From contig JAUJNH010000007.1 in NCBI GenBank assembly GCA_030448245.1, positions 124,001-188,000 on the forward strand: a stretch of DNA of 64,000 bases, read 5' to 3'. Made by a program: the position numbers and the translations under genes. The stretch comes from Acidimicrobiales bacterium. GTDB lineage: Bacteria; Actinomycetota; Acidimicrobiia; Acidimicrobiales; JAUJNH01. The notes beneath the pieces are model-generated. The model searched no databases. It saw only the letters and a list, made by a program, of their open reading frames with translations, and had not been told where the DNA came from. Below are positions 1 to 8,221 of this stretch, in pieces. Every line of letters begins with the position of its first letter. Position 1 is the first letter of the stretch.

Positions 1-366
1 CAGGCCGAGCTCGAGGGCGCTGACGGGCAGCTGCTCGAAGTAGACGGTGGCGTCGGGTGTCGTGTGGCCGTTGAAGGTGCCGCCGTTGCCCTGCACCAGC
101 TGGGCGTGGCGCAGCTTCTCGAGGCTGGCCGACCCTTCGAACATCAGGTGCTCGAAGAGGTGGGCGAAGCCCGTGCGGCCCTCCGGCTCGCTGCGGAAGC
201 CCACGTCGTAACGGGCGAGCACCGCGACCGACGGCGCGGTGCGGTCGGGGGCCAGCACCACCTTGAGCCCGTTGCCCAGCGTGCGCCGCTCGACGGGAAC
301 GTCGGGGGCCGGCAGTCGTCGGCGGGGGGCTCCGGCGGCCGCGCCGCGCTTGGGGGCGGGGGGCAT
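1..366 (-). CDS. M16-family zinc metallopeptidase, N-terminal part (cut by window edge)
   Basis: The first 122 residues of a pitrilysin/processing-peptidase-like protein are visible; the rest lies beyond base 1. The inverted zinc motif HLFEH is at residues 69-73, in the usual context (GFAHLFEHLMFEG). It is preceded by a strand-rich segment typical of the M16 N-terminal domain and followed by the family's NGGTFNGHT-like stretch. In this family the two His bind zinc and the Glu is the catalytic base. The ATG at 366 has a TAGCGT hexamer 8 nt upstream, which fits a leaderless start. The gene lies 11 bp downstream of holA on the same strand. The second zinc-binding Glu would be outside the window, so activity cannot be judged. 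Confidence 0.85.
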   Translation of the reverse strand, partial: MPPAPKRGAAAGAPRRRLPAPDVPVERRTLGNGLKVVLAPDRTAPSVAVLARYDVGFRSEPEGRTGFAHLFEHLMFEGSASLEKLRHAQLVQGNGGTFNGHTTPDATVYFEQLPVSALELGL

Positions 367-377
367 GCGCCGGGACG

Positions 378-1355
378 CTACCGCCGGCCCGGGGACAGGC
401 GAGCGAGGCGGGCGACCAGCACCTCGAGGGTGATCCGCTCGGAGTCGCGGCCCGGGCCGTAGGTGCGCAGGCCCCGCAGGTCGAGGTCGGCCCGGTGCAG
501 CAGCTCGACGGCCCGGGCCACGCCTGCCGGGCCCAGCCGCCCGGCCTGCGAGAGGGCCTTGCGAGCCGGGAAGGTGCTGCCCTTCAGGCCCAGCACGGCG
601 GCGGCCTGGGCCTCGTTCCTGGCCCCGCTGCCCTCGAGGCGGAGGATGCGCTGGTAGTGGCCCCAGAGCGAGGCCAGGACCACGAACGGGTGGCGGGCGT
701 GCAGGAGCCGGTGCAGGTGGTGGAGGGAGGCCGCGGCGTCACCGCCGTCGATGGCGTCGGTGAGGTCCCATGGCGCACCGCCGCCCTCGTCGCCGAGCAC
801 CGGGTCGAGGTCGGCGGCGGTGATCGTGGCGCCCTCGCCGTGGGCCGCGGCGAGCACGTCGAGGATGCCGGGCAGGCGGCCGAGGTCCTCGCCCAGGTGG
901 GTCCCGAGGCGGGCTGCCGCCTGGCGGTCGAGACGGACGGGGGCGGCCTTGAGGCGATCGGACAGCCACCCGCTGCGGGCCTTGGCCTGGCCGGGGGGGC
1001 TTGGGTCCAGGACCCTGGCGCCTGCCTTCTTGGCGGCGTCGACCAGCTTCTTGCTGTCGCCGGAGAGGACCAGGACCAGGCTGGTCTGGGGGTTGGGGTC
1101 GGCCAGGTAGGCGGCGAGCCGGCGGACGTCCTCGGCCGCCTTGAGGTGGTCCTGGGCATCGCGGACGACCACCGCCTTGTCGGCGCCGCCCAGGAAGTAG
1201 GCGTTGCAGGCCTCGACCACCGACCCGATGGTGAGCTCCTCGCCGCCCAGCTCCTCGATGTCGAGGCCGGCCGCCCGCAGCTCGCCGAGCAGGTCGTGGA
1301 GGGCGTCGGCGACGAGAGCGGGGTCGCCCTTGACGACGTAGGCCCGCTCAGGCAC
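378..1355 (-). CDS. holA: DNA polymerase III subunit delta
   Basis: A 325-residue protein of the usual HolA length. HolA opens the sliding clamp as part of the clamp-loader complex. The N-terminal half has the RecA-like fold pattern of the family (YVVKGDPALVADAL near the start, and VVVRDAQ then LVLVLSG strands). The C-terminal half has the helical collar region with the HPFVVLASLWGHYQRILRL segment. The start is GTG at 1355, overlapping the end of the folP-like gene by 8 bp, so the two are probably translationally coupled. A comEA-comEC-holA cluster is common in bacteria, which supports the assignment. Confidence 0.9.
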   Translation of the reverse strand: MPERAYVVKGDPALVADALHDLLGELRAAGLDIEELGGEELTIGSVVEACNAYFLGGADKAVVVRDAQDHLKAAEDVRRLAAYLADPNPQTSLVLVLSGDSKKLVDAAKKAGARVLDPSPPGQAKARSGWLSDRLKAAPVRLDRQAAARLGTHLGEDLGRLPGILDVLAAAHGEGATITAADLDPVLGDEGGGAPWDLTDAIDGGDAAASLHHLHRLLHARHPFVVLASLWGHYQRILRLEGSGARNEAQAAAVLGLKGSTFPARKALSQAGRLGPAGVARAVELLHRADLDLRGLRTYGPGRDSERITLEVLVARLARLSPGRR

Positions 1356-2226
1356 CGGCGACCTCGGCGTCCCGGCCCGCCTGCTCGACGTTGGCCAGGC
1401 GAGCCGACAGGAGGGCTTCGAGGACGACGGCCACCCGCTTGGCGCCCTGCACGTCGTGCACCCGGACGATCCGGCAGCCCCGGGCGACGCCGAGGGCGTG
1501 GGCGGCGTGGCTGGCCAGCCGCCGCTCGTCGATCTCGAGGTCGAGCAGGGCCCCGAGGAAGCGCTTGTTCGACGCGCTGAGCAGCACTGGCAGCCCCAGG
1601 TCGGCCAGCGCCGCCGACTCCCGGAGGAGGGCCAGCGACTGCCGCGGCGTCTTCCCGAGGTCGAGGCCGGCGTCGACGACGATGCGGTCGGCTGCGACCC
1701 CGGCGGCCCGGGCCCTGGCCGCCCGCTCCGCGAGGAAGGCCCGCACCTCGCCCGCCAGGTCGGCGTACTCGGGGTTCGGGTCGGCGACCCGGGGCTGCAG
1801 GCGGATGTGGGTGGCCACCACCGTGGCTCCGGCGGTGGCCGCGGCGGGCAGGTAGTCGGGGTCGGCGAACCCGCTGATGTCGTTGCCCACGACGGCGCCG
1901 GCGGCGCAGGCCGCGGCCAGCACCTTCGACCGCCAGGTGTCGACCGACAGCGGCACCTCGAACCGGGCCCGCAGCGCCTCGATCGCCGGCACCACCCGGT
2001 CCAGCTCCTCCTCCTCGCCGACCTCCGGCCCGGGGCCCGCCTTGACGCCGCCGACGTCGAGGAGGTCGGCGCCCTCGGCGACCAGCCGGTCGGCCCGGGT
2101 CAAAAAGGCGTCGAGGGCGAAGTGGGCCCCGGCGTCGAAGAACGAGTCCCGCGTGCGGTTGAGGATCCCCATCACCAGCGTGCGCGTGGTGAGGTCGTGC
2201 TCGGTGGAGCCGAGGCGGAGGCGCAC
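1348..2226 (-). CDS. folP: FolP2-like dihydropteroate synthase family protein
   Basis: A 292-residue TIM-barrel protein of the dihydropteroate synthase family. The first conserved box reads MGILNRTRDSF near residues 19-29. The second reads GVKAGPG at residues 60-66, where classical DHPS has GESTRPG. That variant matches the mycobacterial FolP2 branch, as I recall it, rather than FolP1. FolP2 proteins have not been shown to make dihydropteroate, so the folate role is uncertain. I chose GTG at 2226 because the DHPS fold begins just after it and TAGCGT lies 8 nt upstream; longer readings run into comEC. It overlaps holA by 8 bp. Confidence 0.75.
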   Translation of the reverse strand: MRLRLGSTEHDLTTRTLVMGILNRTRDSFFDAGAHFALDAFLTRADRLVAEGADLLDVGGVKAGPGPEVGEEEELDRVVPAIEALRARFEVPLSVDTWRSKVLAAACAAGAVVGNDISGFADPDYLPAAATAGATVVATHIRLQPRVADPNPEYADLAGEVRAFLAERAARARAAGVAADRIVVDAGLDLGKTPRQSLALLRESAALADLGLPVLLSASNKRFLGALLDLEIDERRLASHAAHALGVARGCRIVRVHDVQGAKRVAVVLEALLSARLANVEQAGRDAEVAGA

Positions 2227-2303
2227 GCCCTTCGACGCTAGCGGCGCCGCCGGTGCCCACCTCGGGCCCGTGCGGGTGGGCAGGGCGGGCACTCGCGCGG
2301 GGT

Positions 2304-4101
2304 TCACGTGTCGCCGGTGCGGGTGACCTCGAGGGCGCCGGCCGGACGGGACGTGACGGTGAAGGGTCCGACCCGGACCTGGTCGCCCACCGGGAACGGG
2401 CGGAGGCCGGCGACGTCGAGGCGGGCTGGTCCGGCGAGGGTGACGACGTCGTGGCGGTCCAGCAGGGCGGCCAGCGGGGCGAGGACGCGCGGGCCGCTGC
2501 CGGTGGCGACCACGAGGTCGATGCGGTGGACCCGGCGGAGCCGCAGGGCCGTGAGCACGCGGGCCGGGTCGCCCCCCTCGAGCGCCGCCACGGTGACGCC
2601 CTCGGCCCGCCACAGCCGCAGTCCCAGGGCGGCGCGGTCGTCGATCAGGTCGCGAGGACCGGCGGCGGCCGCCACCACCGACGGCACCAGCAGCACGGCG
2701 GCGGCGGCCAGCCCGAGGCTGCGTGGGCTGGGCCGCCTTGCGTCCTTCCGCCGCACCGCCCACCAGGCCAGGCCGCCGGCCAAGGCGAGCGGCACGGCCC
2801 CGACGGGTGCCAGCGGGAGGCGGGCGGCCACGCCGGCGACGGTCACCAGCCAGGCGAGCAGGAGCCGGGTGGGCAGGTGGAGGACCCACGCCACCGGTCC
2901 TCCCAGCAGGCCGGCGGCGACGCCGCCCGTCAGGCCCCACACCATGACCGGTCCGGCTGCCGGCACGGCCAGGGCGTTGGCCGGCACCGACGCCGGCGCC
3001 AGCCCGCCGAGCGTGAGCAGGAGGGGGGCCGTGGCCGCCTGGGCCGCCAGCGTGGCTGCCACCGCGTCGCGCAGGGCCGCGGGCCCGGGCAGGCGGGCGG
3101 CCAGCGGGCGGGCCCACAGGGCCAGGCCCACGACGGCGGCCACCGAGAGGCGGAAGCCGAGGCGGTGCACGAGCATCGGGTCGACCAGGACCAGGGCGGC
3201 GACCGCCAGCGACACCAGCCGCAGGGCCGAGGCTTCGACCCCGAGCGTGCCGGCCAGCAGGGCGAGGGCGGCCATGGCCGTGGCCCGCAGCACCGACGGC
3301 TCCCAGCGCACGGCGGTGCCGAACAGGCCCAGCACGACCAGGGCGGCGACGAGGCGCCCTCGCAGGCCGAGCCGGCCGAGGACCGGGCCGACCGCGGCCA
3401 GGGCGAAGGCCACGTTCTGGCCGGAGACGGCCAGCAGGTGGGTGAGGCCGGCGGCCTGGAAGTCGGCCTCGACCTCGGGGGGCTCGTCGCGGTCGTCGCC
3501 CACCACCAGGCCGGTCCACAGGCCGCGCCGGTCCTCGGGCAGGGCGACGGCGCCCCGGGCCAGCGTGCGGCGCATGGCGTTGGCCGCCCGGATCCAGGGC
3601 CGGCCCGCCCCGGTGGGCCGGCACGAGGTGACGGTGAGGCGAGCCGACACGTGGCGCGCCGCCAGCCTGGCCCGGGACCCCCCGGCCGGGGGCGCCAGGG
3701 TGCCTGCCGCCTCGACCCGCTCGCCGGCCAGGCGCGGGCGGAGGCAGCCGCCGGCGGCGCCAAAGGCGAGGGCGTCGACGGTGGCGGCCGCCAGCCAGCC
3801 GCAGCTGGGTCCGGACGGCGCCGCCGCCCGGCGCCGGGTCGGTGACCAGCGTGGCCTCCCCGGCCCACCGGCCGGGCGGCGGCGGCTGGACCCCGGCCCA
3901 CGACCGGGCCCCGAGCACCGCGGCCAGGACCAGGCAGGCCGCTCCCAGGAGCAGCGGCCGTGAGGCGGCGGCCGCCACTGCGCAGCCCAGCAGCGCCCCG
4001 ACCAGGGCGAGCCACCCGGCGCCGGCAGGGGGCAGCAGCCTCGAGACCAGGGCGCCAGCCATGACCAGCACGGCCAGCACGACGCAGTGCCGGTCCTCCA
4101 C
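2304..4101 (-). CDS. comEC: ComEC/Rec2 DNA-uptake channel, frame-disrupted
   Basis: ComEC forms the inner-membrane channel for transforming DNA. The reading starts with GTG at 4101, 3 bp after the comEA stop, and gives two N-terminal membrane helices. The frame then has to change near 3795 to continue through the competence domain, whose GLTHLLAVSGQNVAF motif and many membrane helices follow to the stop at 2304. A tandem 4-bp unit (two GGCT copies on the coding strand) sits exactly at the switch. Removing one copy leaves 1794 nt, or 597 codons plus stop. The C-terminal region resembles the metallo-beta-lactamase domain but lacks the HxHxDH zinc motif. It is either a sequence error or a recent pseudogene. 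Confidence 0.8.
3791..3800. repeat. 4-bp tandem duplication at the comEC frame break
   Basis: The plus strand reads ccagccagcc, a doubled CAGC/GGCT unit. The upstream comEC frame and the downstream frame meet here. Deleting one 4-bp unit joins the conserved parts in a single frame (coding strand CGG CTG GCG GCC GCC ACC). Confidence 0.75.
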
Positions 4102-4104
4102 CCG

Positions 4105-4803
4105 CTACACCCGCACCAGGGGGCGGAGGCGCTCGAGGCGGGCCGGACCGATGCCGGGAACCTCGAGGAGGTCGTCGATGCGGCGGAACCCGCCGTTCTC
4201 GTTGCGCCAGGTGATGATGGCGGCCGCCGTGGCCGGGCCGACACCCGGCAGGGTGTCCAGCTCGTCGGGCGTGGCCCGGTTGAGGTCGACCGGCGCCGTC
4301 CGGCCTGCAGCCGCGGGTCCGCTGGTCCCGCTCGGCCCGGGCGTCGGGAGGGGGGGCTCCCCCGCTCGCGGCACCCGCACCTGCTCGCCGTCGGCGACCA
4401 CCCGGGCCTGGTTCAGGCTGGCCACCTCGGCGTCGGGCGTGGTCCCGCCGGCGGCCGAGACGGCATCGAACACCCGGGCGCCGGACCGCAGGCGGACCAG
4501 CCCGGGTCGGGCCACCGCTCCCGCCACGTCGACCACCACCTCCTCGCCCGCTCGATCGGCCGCCGTGGTCGTGGAAGCCCCCGACCCGGTGGGCTCGCCC
4601 GGGGCGGGGACGGCCGACGGGAGGGCCAGGGTGACGGGCCGGGACGGGCGGAGGACCACGACCCCGGCGGCCACGGCGGCGGCGGCGAGCACGGCCAGGA
4701 CGGCCGCGGGACGGAAGGCAATGCGCCGTCGGAGGTCGTCGAGCGACGTCCTCCACGGCGGCTGGCCGGCCGGCGGCAGCGGCGGCAACGGGGCGTCGGG
4801 CAT
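4105..4803 (-). CDS. comEA: ComEA-like helix-hairpin-helix DNA-binding protein
   Basis: A 232-residue membrane-anchored protein. One membrane helix lies at about residues 32-50, then a Thr/Gly-rich linker. An SLBB domain (about 85-145: VVVDVAGAVARPGLVRL) follows, and the C-terminus has a tandem helix-hairpin-helix ending (VDLNRATPDELDTLPGVGP and DDLLEVPGIGP). ComEA is the double-stranded DNA receptor that feeds ComEC during natural transformation. The ATG at 4803 has GAGGAG 8 nt upstream. comEC starts 3 bp after its stop, so the two form an operon. The protein is intact although comEC is interrupted as sequenced. Confidence 0.9.
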   Translation of the reverse strand: MPDAPLPPLPPAGQPPWRTSLDDLRRRIAFRPAAVLAVLAAAAVAAGVVVLRPSRPVTLALPSAVPAPGEPTGSGASTTTAADRAGEEVVVDVAGAVARPGLVRLRSGARVFDAVSAAGGTTPDAEVASLNQARVVADGEQVRVPRAGEPPLPTPGPSGTSGPAAAGRTAPVDLNRATPDELDTLPGVGPATAAAIITWRNENGGFRRIDDLLEVPGIGPARLERLRPLVRV

Positions 4804-4966
4804 CGCGCCAACTCCTCAGGGACGGAACCGGTCGTCCAGCGAGGGGGAAGCGCCTTGGTTGCAACGGTAGCCCGTGTGCCTCGGGCACGTCCGGCGCCAT
4901 TCCTCCGCCGGGAGCGGCCGGCGCGGCTCCGCCCGCCCCGGGAAGGACCATCACGCCGGGCGGAGC

Positions 4967-5293
4967 TCAGGCGTGCGGCGGGCAGCCCCAGCCCAGGGTG
5001 CGGCGGGCCTCCCAGTCGGCCTGGATCTCCTCGGGCAGGCGGCGGTAGGCGGCGTCGTGGCCCCAGCCGTCGAGGCGCAGCAGCAGGTACCGGCCCAGGT
5101 AGCCGGCCAGGAAGCGGAGCACGCCCCGCTCCCGGTACTGGCGCACGTGCACCAGCTCGTGGGCCAGCAGGTAGCGGTCATCCTCGTGGCCCGTGCGCAC
5201 CATGACGAACCGGCCGAGGGTCATGGCGTCGGCTCCGGGCGGCACCGGGCCGCCCACGACCAGCACCGCCCCCTCGTGGCGGACCAGGCGCAT
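4967..5293 (-). CDS. Small HExxH putative metallopeptidase (DUF4157-like)
   Basis: A 108-residue protein with HELVHVRQY in the middle, an HExxH zinc motif in the style of DUF4157 domains. A Glu in the EEIQADWEA segment about 40 residues later could be the third ligand of a gluzincin-type site. There is no signal peptide or membrane helix. Such a minimal unit could be a small protease, or only a metal-binding fold. It lies 7 bp upstream of the thioredoxin-TPR gene on the same strand, which suggests cotranscription. The substrate is unknown. Confidence 0.65.
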   Translation of the reverse strand: MRLVRHEGAVLVVGGPVPPGADAMTLGRFVMVRTGHEDDRYLLAHELVHVRQYRERGVLRFLAGYLGRYLLLRLDGWGHDAAYRRLPEEIQADWEARRTLGWGCPPHA

Positions 5294-5300
5294 CGGCGGC

Positions 5301-5996
5301 TCAGAACAGGGCCGCGGTGAGGCGCTTGCGCCAGGCCGTGGTGCGGGGGTCCTCGGGGCCCAGCACCTCGAGCAGGTCGAGGAACTCCTTGCGGGCGCCC
5401 TCGTCGGCCTTCACCTGGCCCAGCAGCTCGCCGAGGCGGGCGTCCACGTCGCCCGGCAGCTCGGGGTTGCGGGCCCGCGCCTTGAGGTGGCGGACCTCGG
5501 GGGTCTCCGGCACCTTGTTGAGCAGGGCCACCGCCTCGTCGCCGTCGCCCTGCTCGACCAGCAGCTCGGCCAGCGCCAGGGTGGCGGCCAGGTGCCCGGG
5601 CTCGAGCTCGAGCGCCTGCCGCAGCGAGGCCTCGCCTCCGGCGGCCACCAGCGCGTCGGCCGGGCTCTGGACCGGCGCCAGGCCGGCCACGAACTCGCGG
5701 ACCCCGGCCTCGGGCAGCGCCCCGACGAACTGGTCGACGACCTGGCCCTGGCTGATGGCGAAGACGGCCGGGATCGACTGGACCTTGAACATCATCGCCA
5801 CCTGCGGGCTGGCGTCGACGTCGACCTTCGCCAGCTCGACCGCCCCGCCGGTCTCGGCGACCACCCGCTCGAGGACGGGCCCCAGCTGGCGGCACGGTCC
5901 GCACCACGCAGCCCACAGGTCGACCACCACGGGCACCTCGAACGATCGCTCGTAGACGGCGGACTGGAAGGTCGCATCGGTCACGTCGAGGGCCAC
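5301..5996 (-). CDS. Thioredoxin-TPR co-chaperone (CnoX/YbbN type)
   Basis: The N-terminal thioredoxin domain carries WCGPC at residues 31-35, so both redox cysteines are present. The C-terminal half is helical and TPR-like (ALVAAGGEASLRQALELEPG and following), as in CnoX/YbbN chaperedoxins. These hold unfolding proteins and protect cysteines from overoxidation in the cytoplasm. I use the GTG at 5996, which begins VALDVTDATF as in homologues and has TACGTT 9 nt upstream. GTG codons at 6014 and 6050 are also possible. The next gene diverges from 6074, so the intergenic promoter region is very short. Confidence 0.85.
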   Translation of the reverse strand: MALDVTDATFQSAVYERSFEVPVVVDLWAAWCGPCRQLGPVLERVVAETGGAVELAKVDVDASPQVAMMFKVQSIPAVFAISQGQVVDQFVGALPEAGVREFVAGLAPVQSPADALVAAGGEASLRQALELEPGHLAATLALAELLVEQGDGDEAVALLNKVPETPEVRHLKARARNPELPGDVDARLGELLGQVKADEGARKEFLDLLEVLGPEDPRTTAWRKRLTAALF

Positions 5997-6060
5997 GAGA
6001 GGGCGAACGTACACGGGGCCAGCCGTGTTCCAGACCAGGTCCGCCACCACACCCGGTCGC

Positions 6061-6066
6061 TAACGT
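6061..6066 (+). promoter_or_regulatory. Leaderless-type -10 element (TAACGT)
   Basis: TAACGT fits the actinobacterial -10 pattern TANNNT and lies 7 nt before the ATG at 6074, so the transcript may start at the start codon. No Shine-Dalgarno sequence is visible. Confidence 0.55.
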
Positions 6067-6073
6067 CCGACGC

Positions 6074-7105
6074 ATGCGCGAGGCGGTCGGCATCGACGCC
6101 GGGAACGTCACCCGTTGGTTCGCCGAGCACGTGCCGGGCGTCAGCCCGCCGCTCGACTTCCTCCTCGTCGCCGGTGGGCGCTCGAACCTCACGTTCAAGG
6201 TCACCGACCAGGCCGGTCAGGCCTGGGTGCTGCGCCGCCCGCCGACCGGCCACGTGCTGCCCACGGCCCACGACATGGCGAGGGAGCACCGCATCATCTC
6301 GGCGCTGGCGCCCACGGCGGTGCCGGTGCCGTCGCCGGTGGGCCTGTGCACGGACCAGTCGGTGAACGGTGCCCCGTTCTTCGTGATGAGCTACCTCGAC
6401 GGGCACGTGCTGCGCGACGCGAAGATCGCCGAGACCCTCTACACGCCGGAGCAGCGGCGGGCCATCGGGTTCACCCTGGCCGACGTCCTGGCCGACCTGC
6501 ACGCGCTCGACGTGGACGCGGTCGGATTGGGAGACCTGGGCCGCCGCGACGGCTACGTCGCCCGCCAGCTGCAGCGCTGGTACGGGCAGTTCCAGGCCTC
6601 GACCCGGGAGACGGGGCGGGTCGTGCCGCTGGTCGACTCGGTGCACGACCGGCTGGCCGCCGCTGTGCCGGAGCAGCAGGGCGCCACGATCGTGCACGGC
6701 GACTACCGGCTCGACAACACTCTGCTCGACGACCAGGGCGCGCTGCTGGGGGTGCTCGACTGGGAGATCTGCACGCTGGGCGACCCCCTGGCCGACGTGG
6801 GCCTCCTGATGGTCTACTGGGCCGAGCCCGGCGACCCGTCGACGGCGCTCGACGTGGCGCCCACCACGGCCGGCGGCTTCCCCACCCGGGCCGAGATGAA
6901 GGCCCGCTACGCCGACCGGTCCGGCCGCGACGTCGACGTGCTCGACTTCTACGTGGCGTTCGGGTACTGGAAGCTGGCGTGCATCCTGGAGGGCGTCTTC
7001 ACCCGCTACACCGCCGGCTCGGGAGGCGGCGACCAGACCGGCTTCGACGCCTACGCGGCCCAGGTGGCCGTGCTCGCCCAGGCGGCCGACGCCAGGCTCG
7101 GCTGA
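6074..7105 (+). CDS. Aminoglycoside phosphotransferase-fold kinase (ACAD10-like)
   Basis: A 343-residue protein of the APH/choline-kinase fold. The Brenner motif HGDYRLDN and the metal-binding LDWE motif are both present, and the N-lobe has the GGRSNLTFKV nucleotide-binding stretch. The closest pattern is the kinase domain found in ACAD10-type proteins and in acyl-CoA-metabolism operons of actinobacteria. There it is thought to phosphorylate a small hydroxyl substrate. It is probably not a resistance gene. The start is ATG at 6074 with a leaderless-type promoter. It stands alone, followed 28 bp later by the PAC2 gene with its own promoter. The substrate is unknown. Confidence 0.8.
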   Translation: MREAVGIDAGNVTRWFAEHVPGVSPPLDFLLVAGGRSNLTFKVTDQAGQAWVLRRPPTGHVLPTAHDMAREHRIISALAPTAVPVPSPVGLCTDQSVNGAPFFVMSYLDGHVLRDAKIAETLYTPEQRRAIGFTLADVLADLHALDVDAVGLGDLGRRDGYVARQLQRWYGQFQASTRETGRVVPLVDSVHDRLAAAVPEQQGATIVHGDYRLDNTLLDDQGALLGVLDWEICTLGDPLADVGLLMVYWAEPGDPSTALDVAPTTAGGFPTRAEMKARYADRSGRDVDVLDFYVAFGYWKLACILEGVFTRYTAGSGGGDQTGFDAYAAQVAVLAQAADARLG

Positions 7106-7121
7106 TCCGCCCCCCGGGCCG

Positions 7122-7127
7122 TAGGGT
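7122..7127 (+). promoter_or_regulatory. Leaderless-type -10 element (TAGGGT)
   Basis: TAGGGT lies 6 nt before the GTG at 7134. It fits TANNNT at leaderless spacing, and no Shine-Dalgarno sequence precedes this start. Confidence 0.5.
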
Positions 7128-7133
7128 CTGCGC

Positions 7134-7997
7134 GTGGCCCTGTACGAGCTGTTCGCCCAGCCGCCCCGCATGGACCGGGTGCTGATCCTGGGCCTCGAAG
7201 GCTGGATCGACGCCGGGGCAGGCGGCGCTCAGGCCATGGCTGCGGTGCTGGCCGACACCACGACCGAGGTCATCGGCGCGTTCGACGGCGACGCCCTGAT
7301 CGACGCCCGGGCCCGGCGGCCGATGGTTCAGCTCACCGACGGGGTGCACGACGCCATCACCTGGCCCGCCATCGAGGTGCGGGCCGGGACCGACCGCTTC
7401 GGCACCGGGCTAGTGCTGCTCACCGGGCCCGAGCCCGACCTCCGCTGGCACGCGTTCACCGAGGACGTGCTGCAGCTGGCCGCCAACCTGTCGGTCACCA
7501 TGACGGTCGGCTTCGGCGCCTTCCCTGCCCCGGTCCCCCACACCCGGCCCGTGCGCCTGGCGGCCACGGCCACGTCGCGCGAGCTGGCCGACGGGGTCGG
7601 CTTCGTGCCGGGCACCATCGACGTCCCCGGTGGCATCCACGCCGCCATCGAGCAGGCCATGGGCGCCGAGGGCCGTCCGGCCACCGGCCTGTGGGCCCGG
7701 GTGCCCCACTACATCGCCAACCTCCCCTACCCGGCGGCGTCGGTGGCCATCCTCGACGGCCTGCGCTTCGTGGCCGGCGTCGACATCAACGCAAGCGAGC
7801 TGCAGGCCGCCTCGGCGGTCACGAACTCCCGGATCGACTCGCTGATCTCCAACAGCGACCAGCACTCCTCGATGCTGCAGGCGCTCGAGCAGCAGTGGGA
7901 CGCCGACCTGGGCCGGATCTCCGGCCCCATGCCGACGGACCTCCCGAGCGGCGACGAGCTGGCCGACGAGCTGGAGCGGTTCCTCCGAGATCAGTAG
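7134..7997 (+). CDS. PAC2 (proteasome assembly chaperone 2) family protein
   Basis: A 287-residue protein with the PAC2-family core: VLILGLEGWIDAG near residue 17, then alternating strands and helices, then the GFGAFPAPVPHTRP stretch. Actinobacteria carry a few PAC2 paralogues. The name comes from the eukaryotic proteasome chaperone, but the bacterial role is not established. No membrane segment is present. GTG at 7134 is preceded by a leaderless-type promoter. No other proteasome gene lies in the window, so context does not help define the function. Confidence 0.85.
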   Translation: MALYELFAQPPRMDRVLILGLEGWIDAGAGGAQAMAAVLADTTTEVIGAFDGDALIDARARRPMVQLTDGVHDAITWPAIEVRAGTDRFGTGLVLLTGPEPDLRWHAFTEDVLQLAANLSVTMTVGFGAFPAPVPHTRPVRLAATATSRELADGVGFVPGTIDVPGGIHAAIEQAMGAEGRPATGLWARVPHYIANLPYPAASVAILDGLRFVAGVDINASELQAASAVTNSRIDSLISNSDQHSSMLQALEQQWDADLGRISGPMPTDLPSGDELADELERFLRDQ

Positions 7998-8056
7998 TGA
8001 CATTTCGCCGGAAACGGCGGTGACCTTGGTTAGCGCAGCGGGAACGGGGAACAGCC

Positions 8057-8221
8057 GTGAGCATGAACCTCGTCTTGTGGATCGTGGCCGTCATCATCGG
8101 CATCATCGGCATCGTCCAGCTGCTGCAGGGGCAGATCATCCTCGGGATCGTGCTGCTGGTCGTCGCCTGCCTCGTCGGCCCTGGTGGCTACAGCATCTTC
8201 CGCCGGAGCGCCCACCGCTGA
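8057..8221 (+). CDS. GPGG-motif small membrane protein
   Basis: A 54-residue, strongly hydrophobic protein, MNLVLWIVAVIIG... by residue 3, with two short membrane helices and a conserved ending VGPGGYSIF. This matches the small GPGG-motif membrane proteins widespread in actinobacteria, whose function is unknown. GTG at 8057 is preceded by GGGGA with 6 nt spacing; an in-frame ATG at 8063 is the alternative. Its last 34 bp overlap the 3' end of the convergent pabB-pabC gene, so the two transcripts must collide or end inside each other. Confidence 0.75.
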   Translation: MSMNLVLWIVAVIIGIIGIVQLLQGQIILGIVLLVVACLVGPGGYSIFRRSAHR

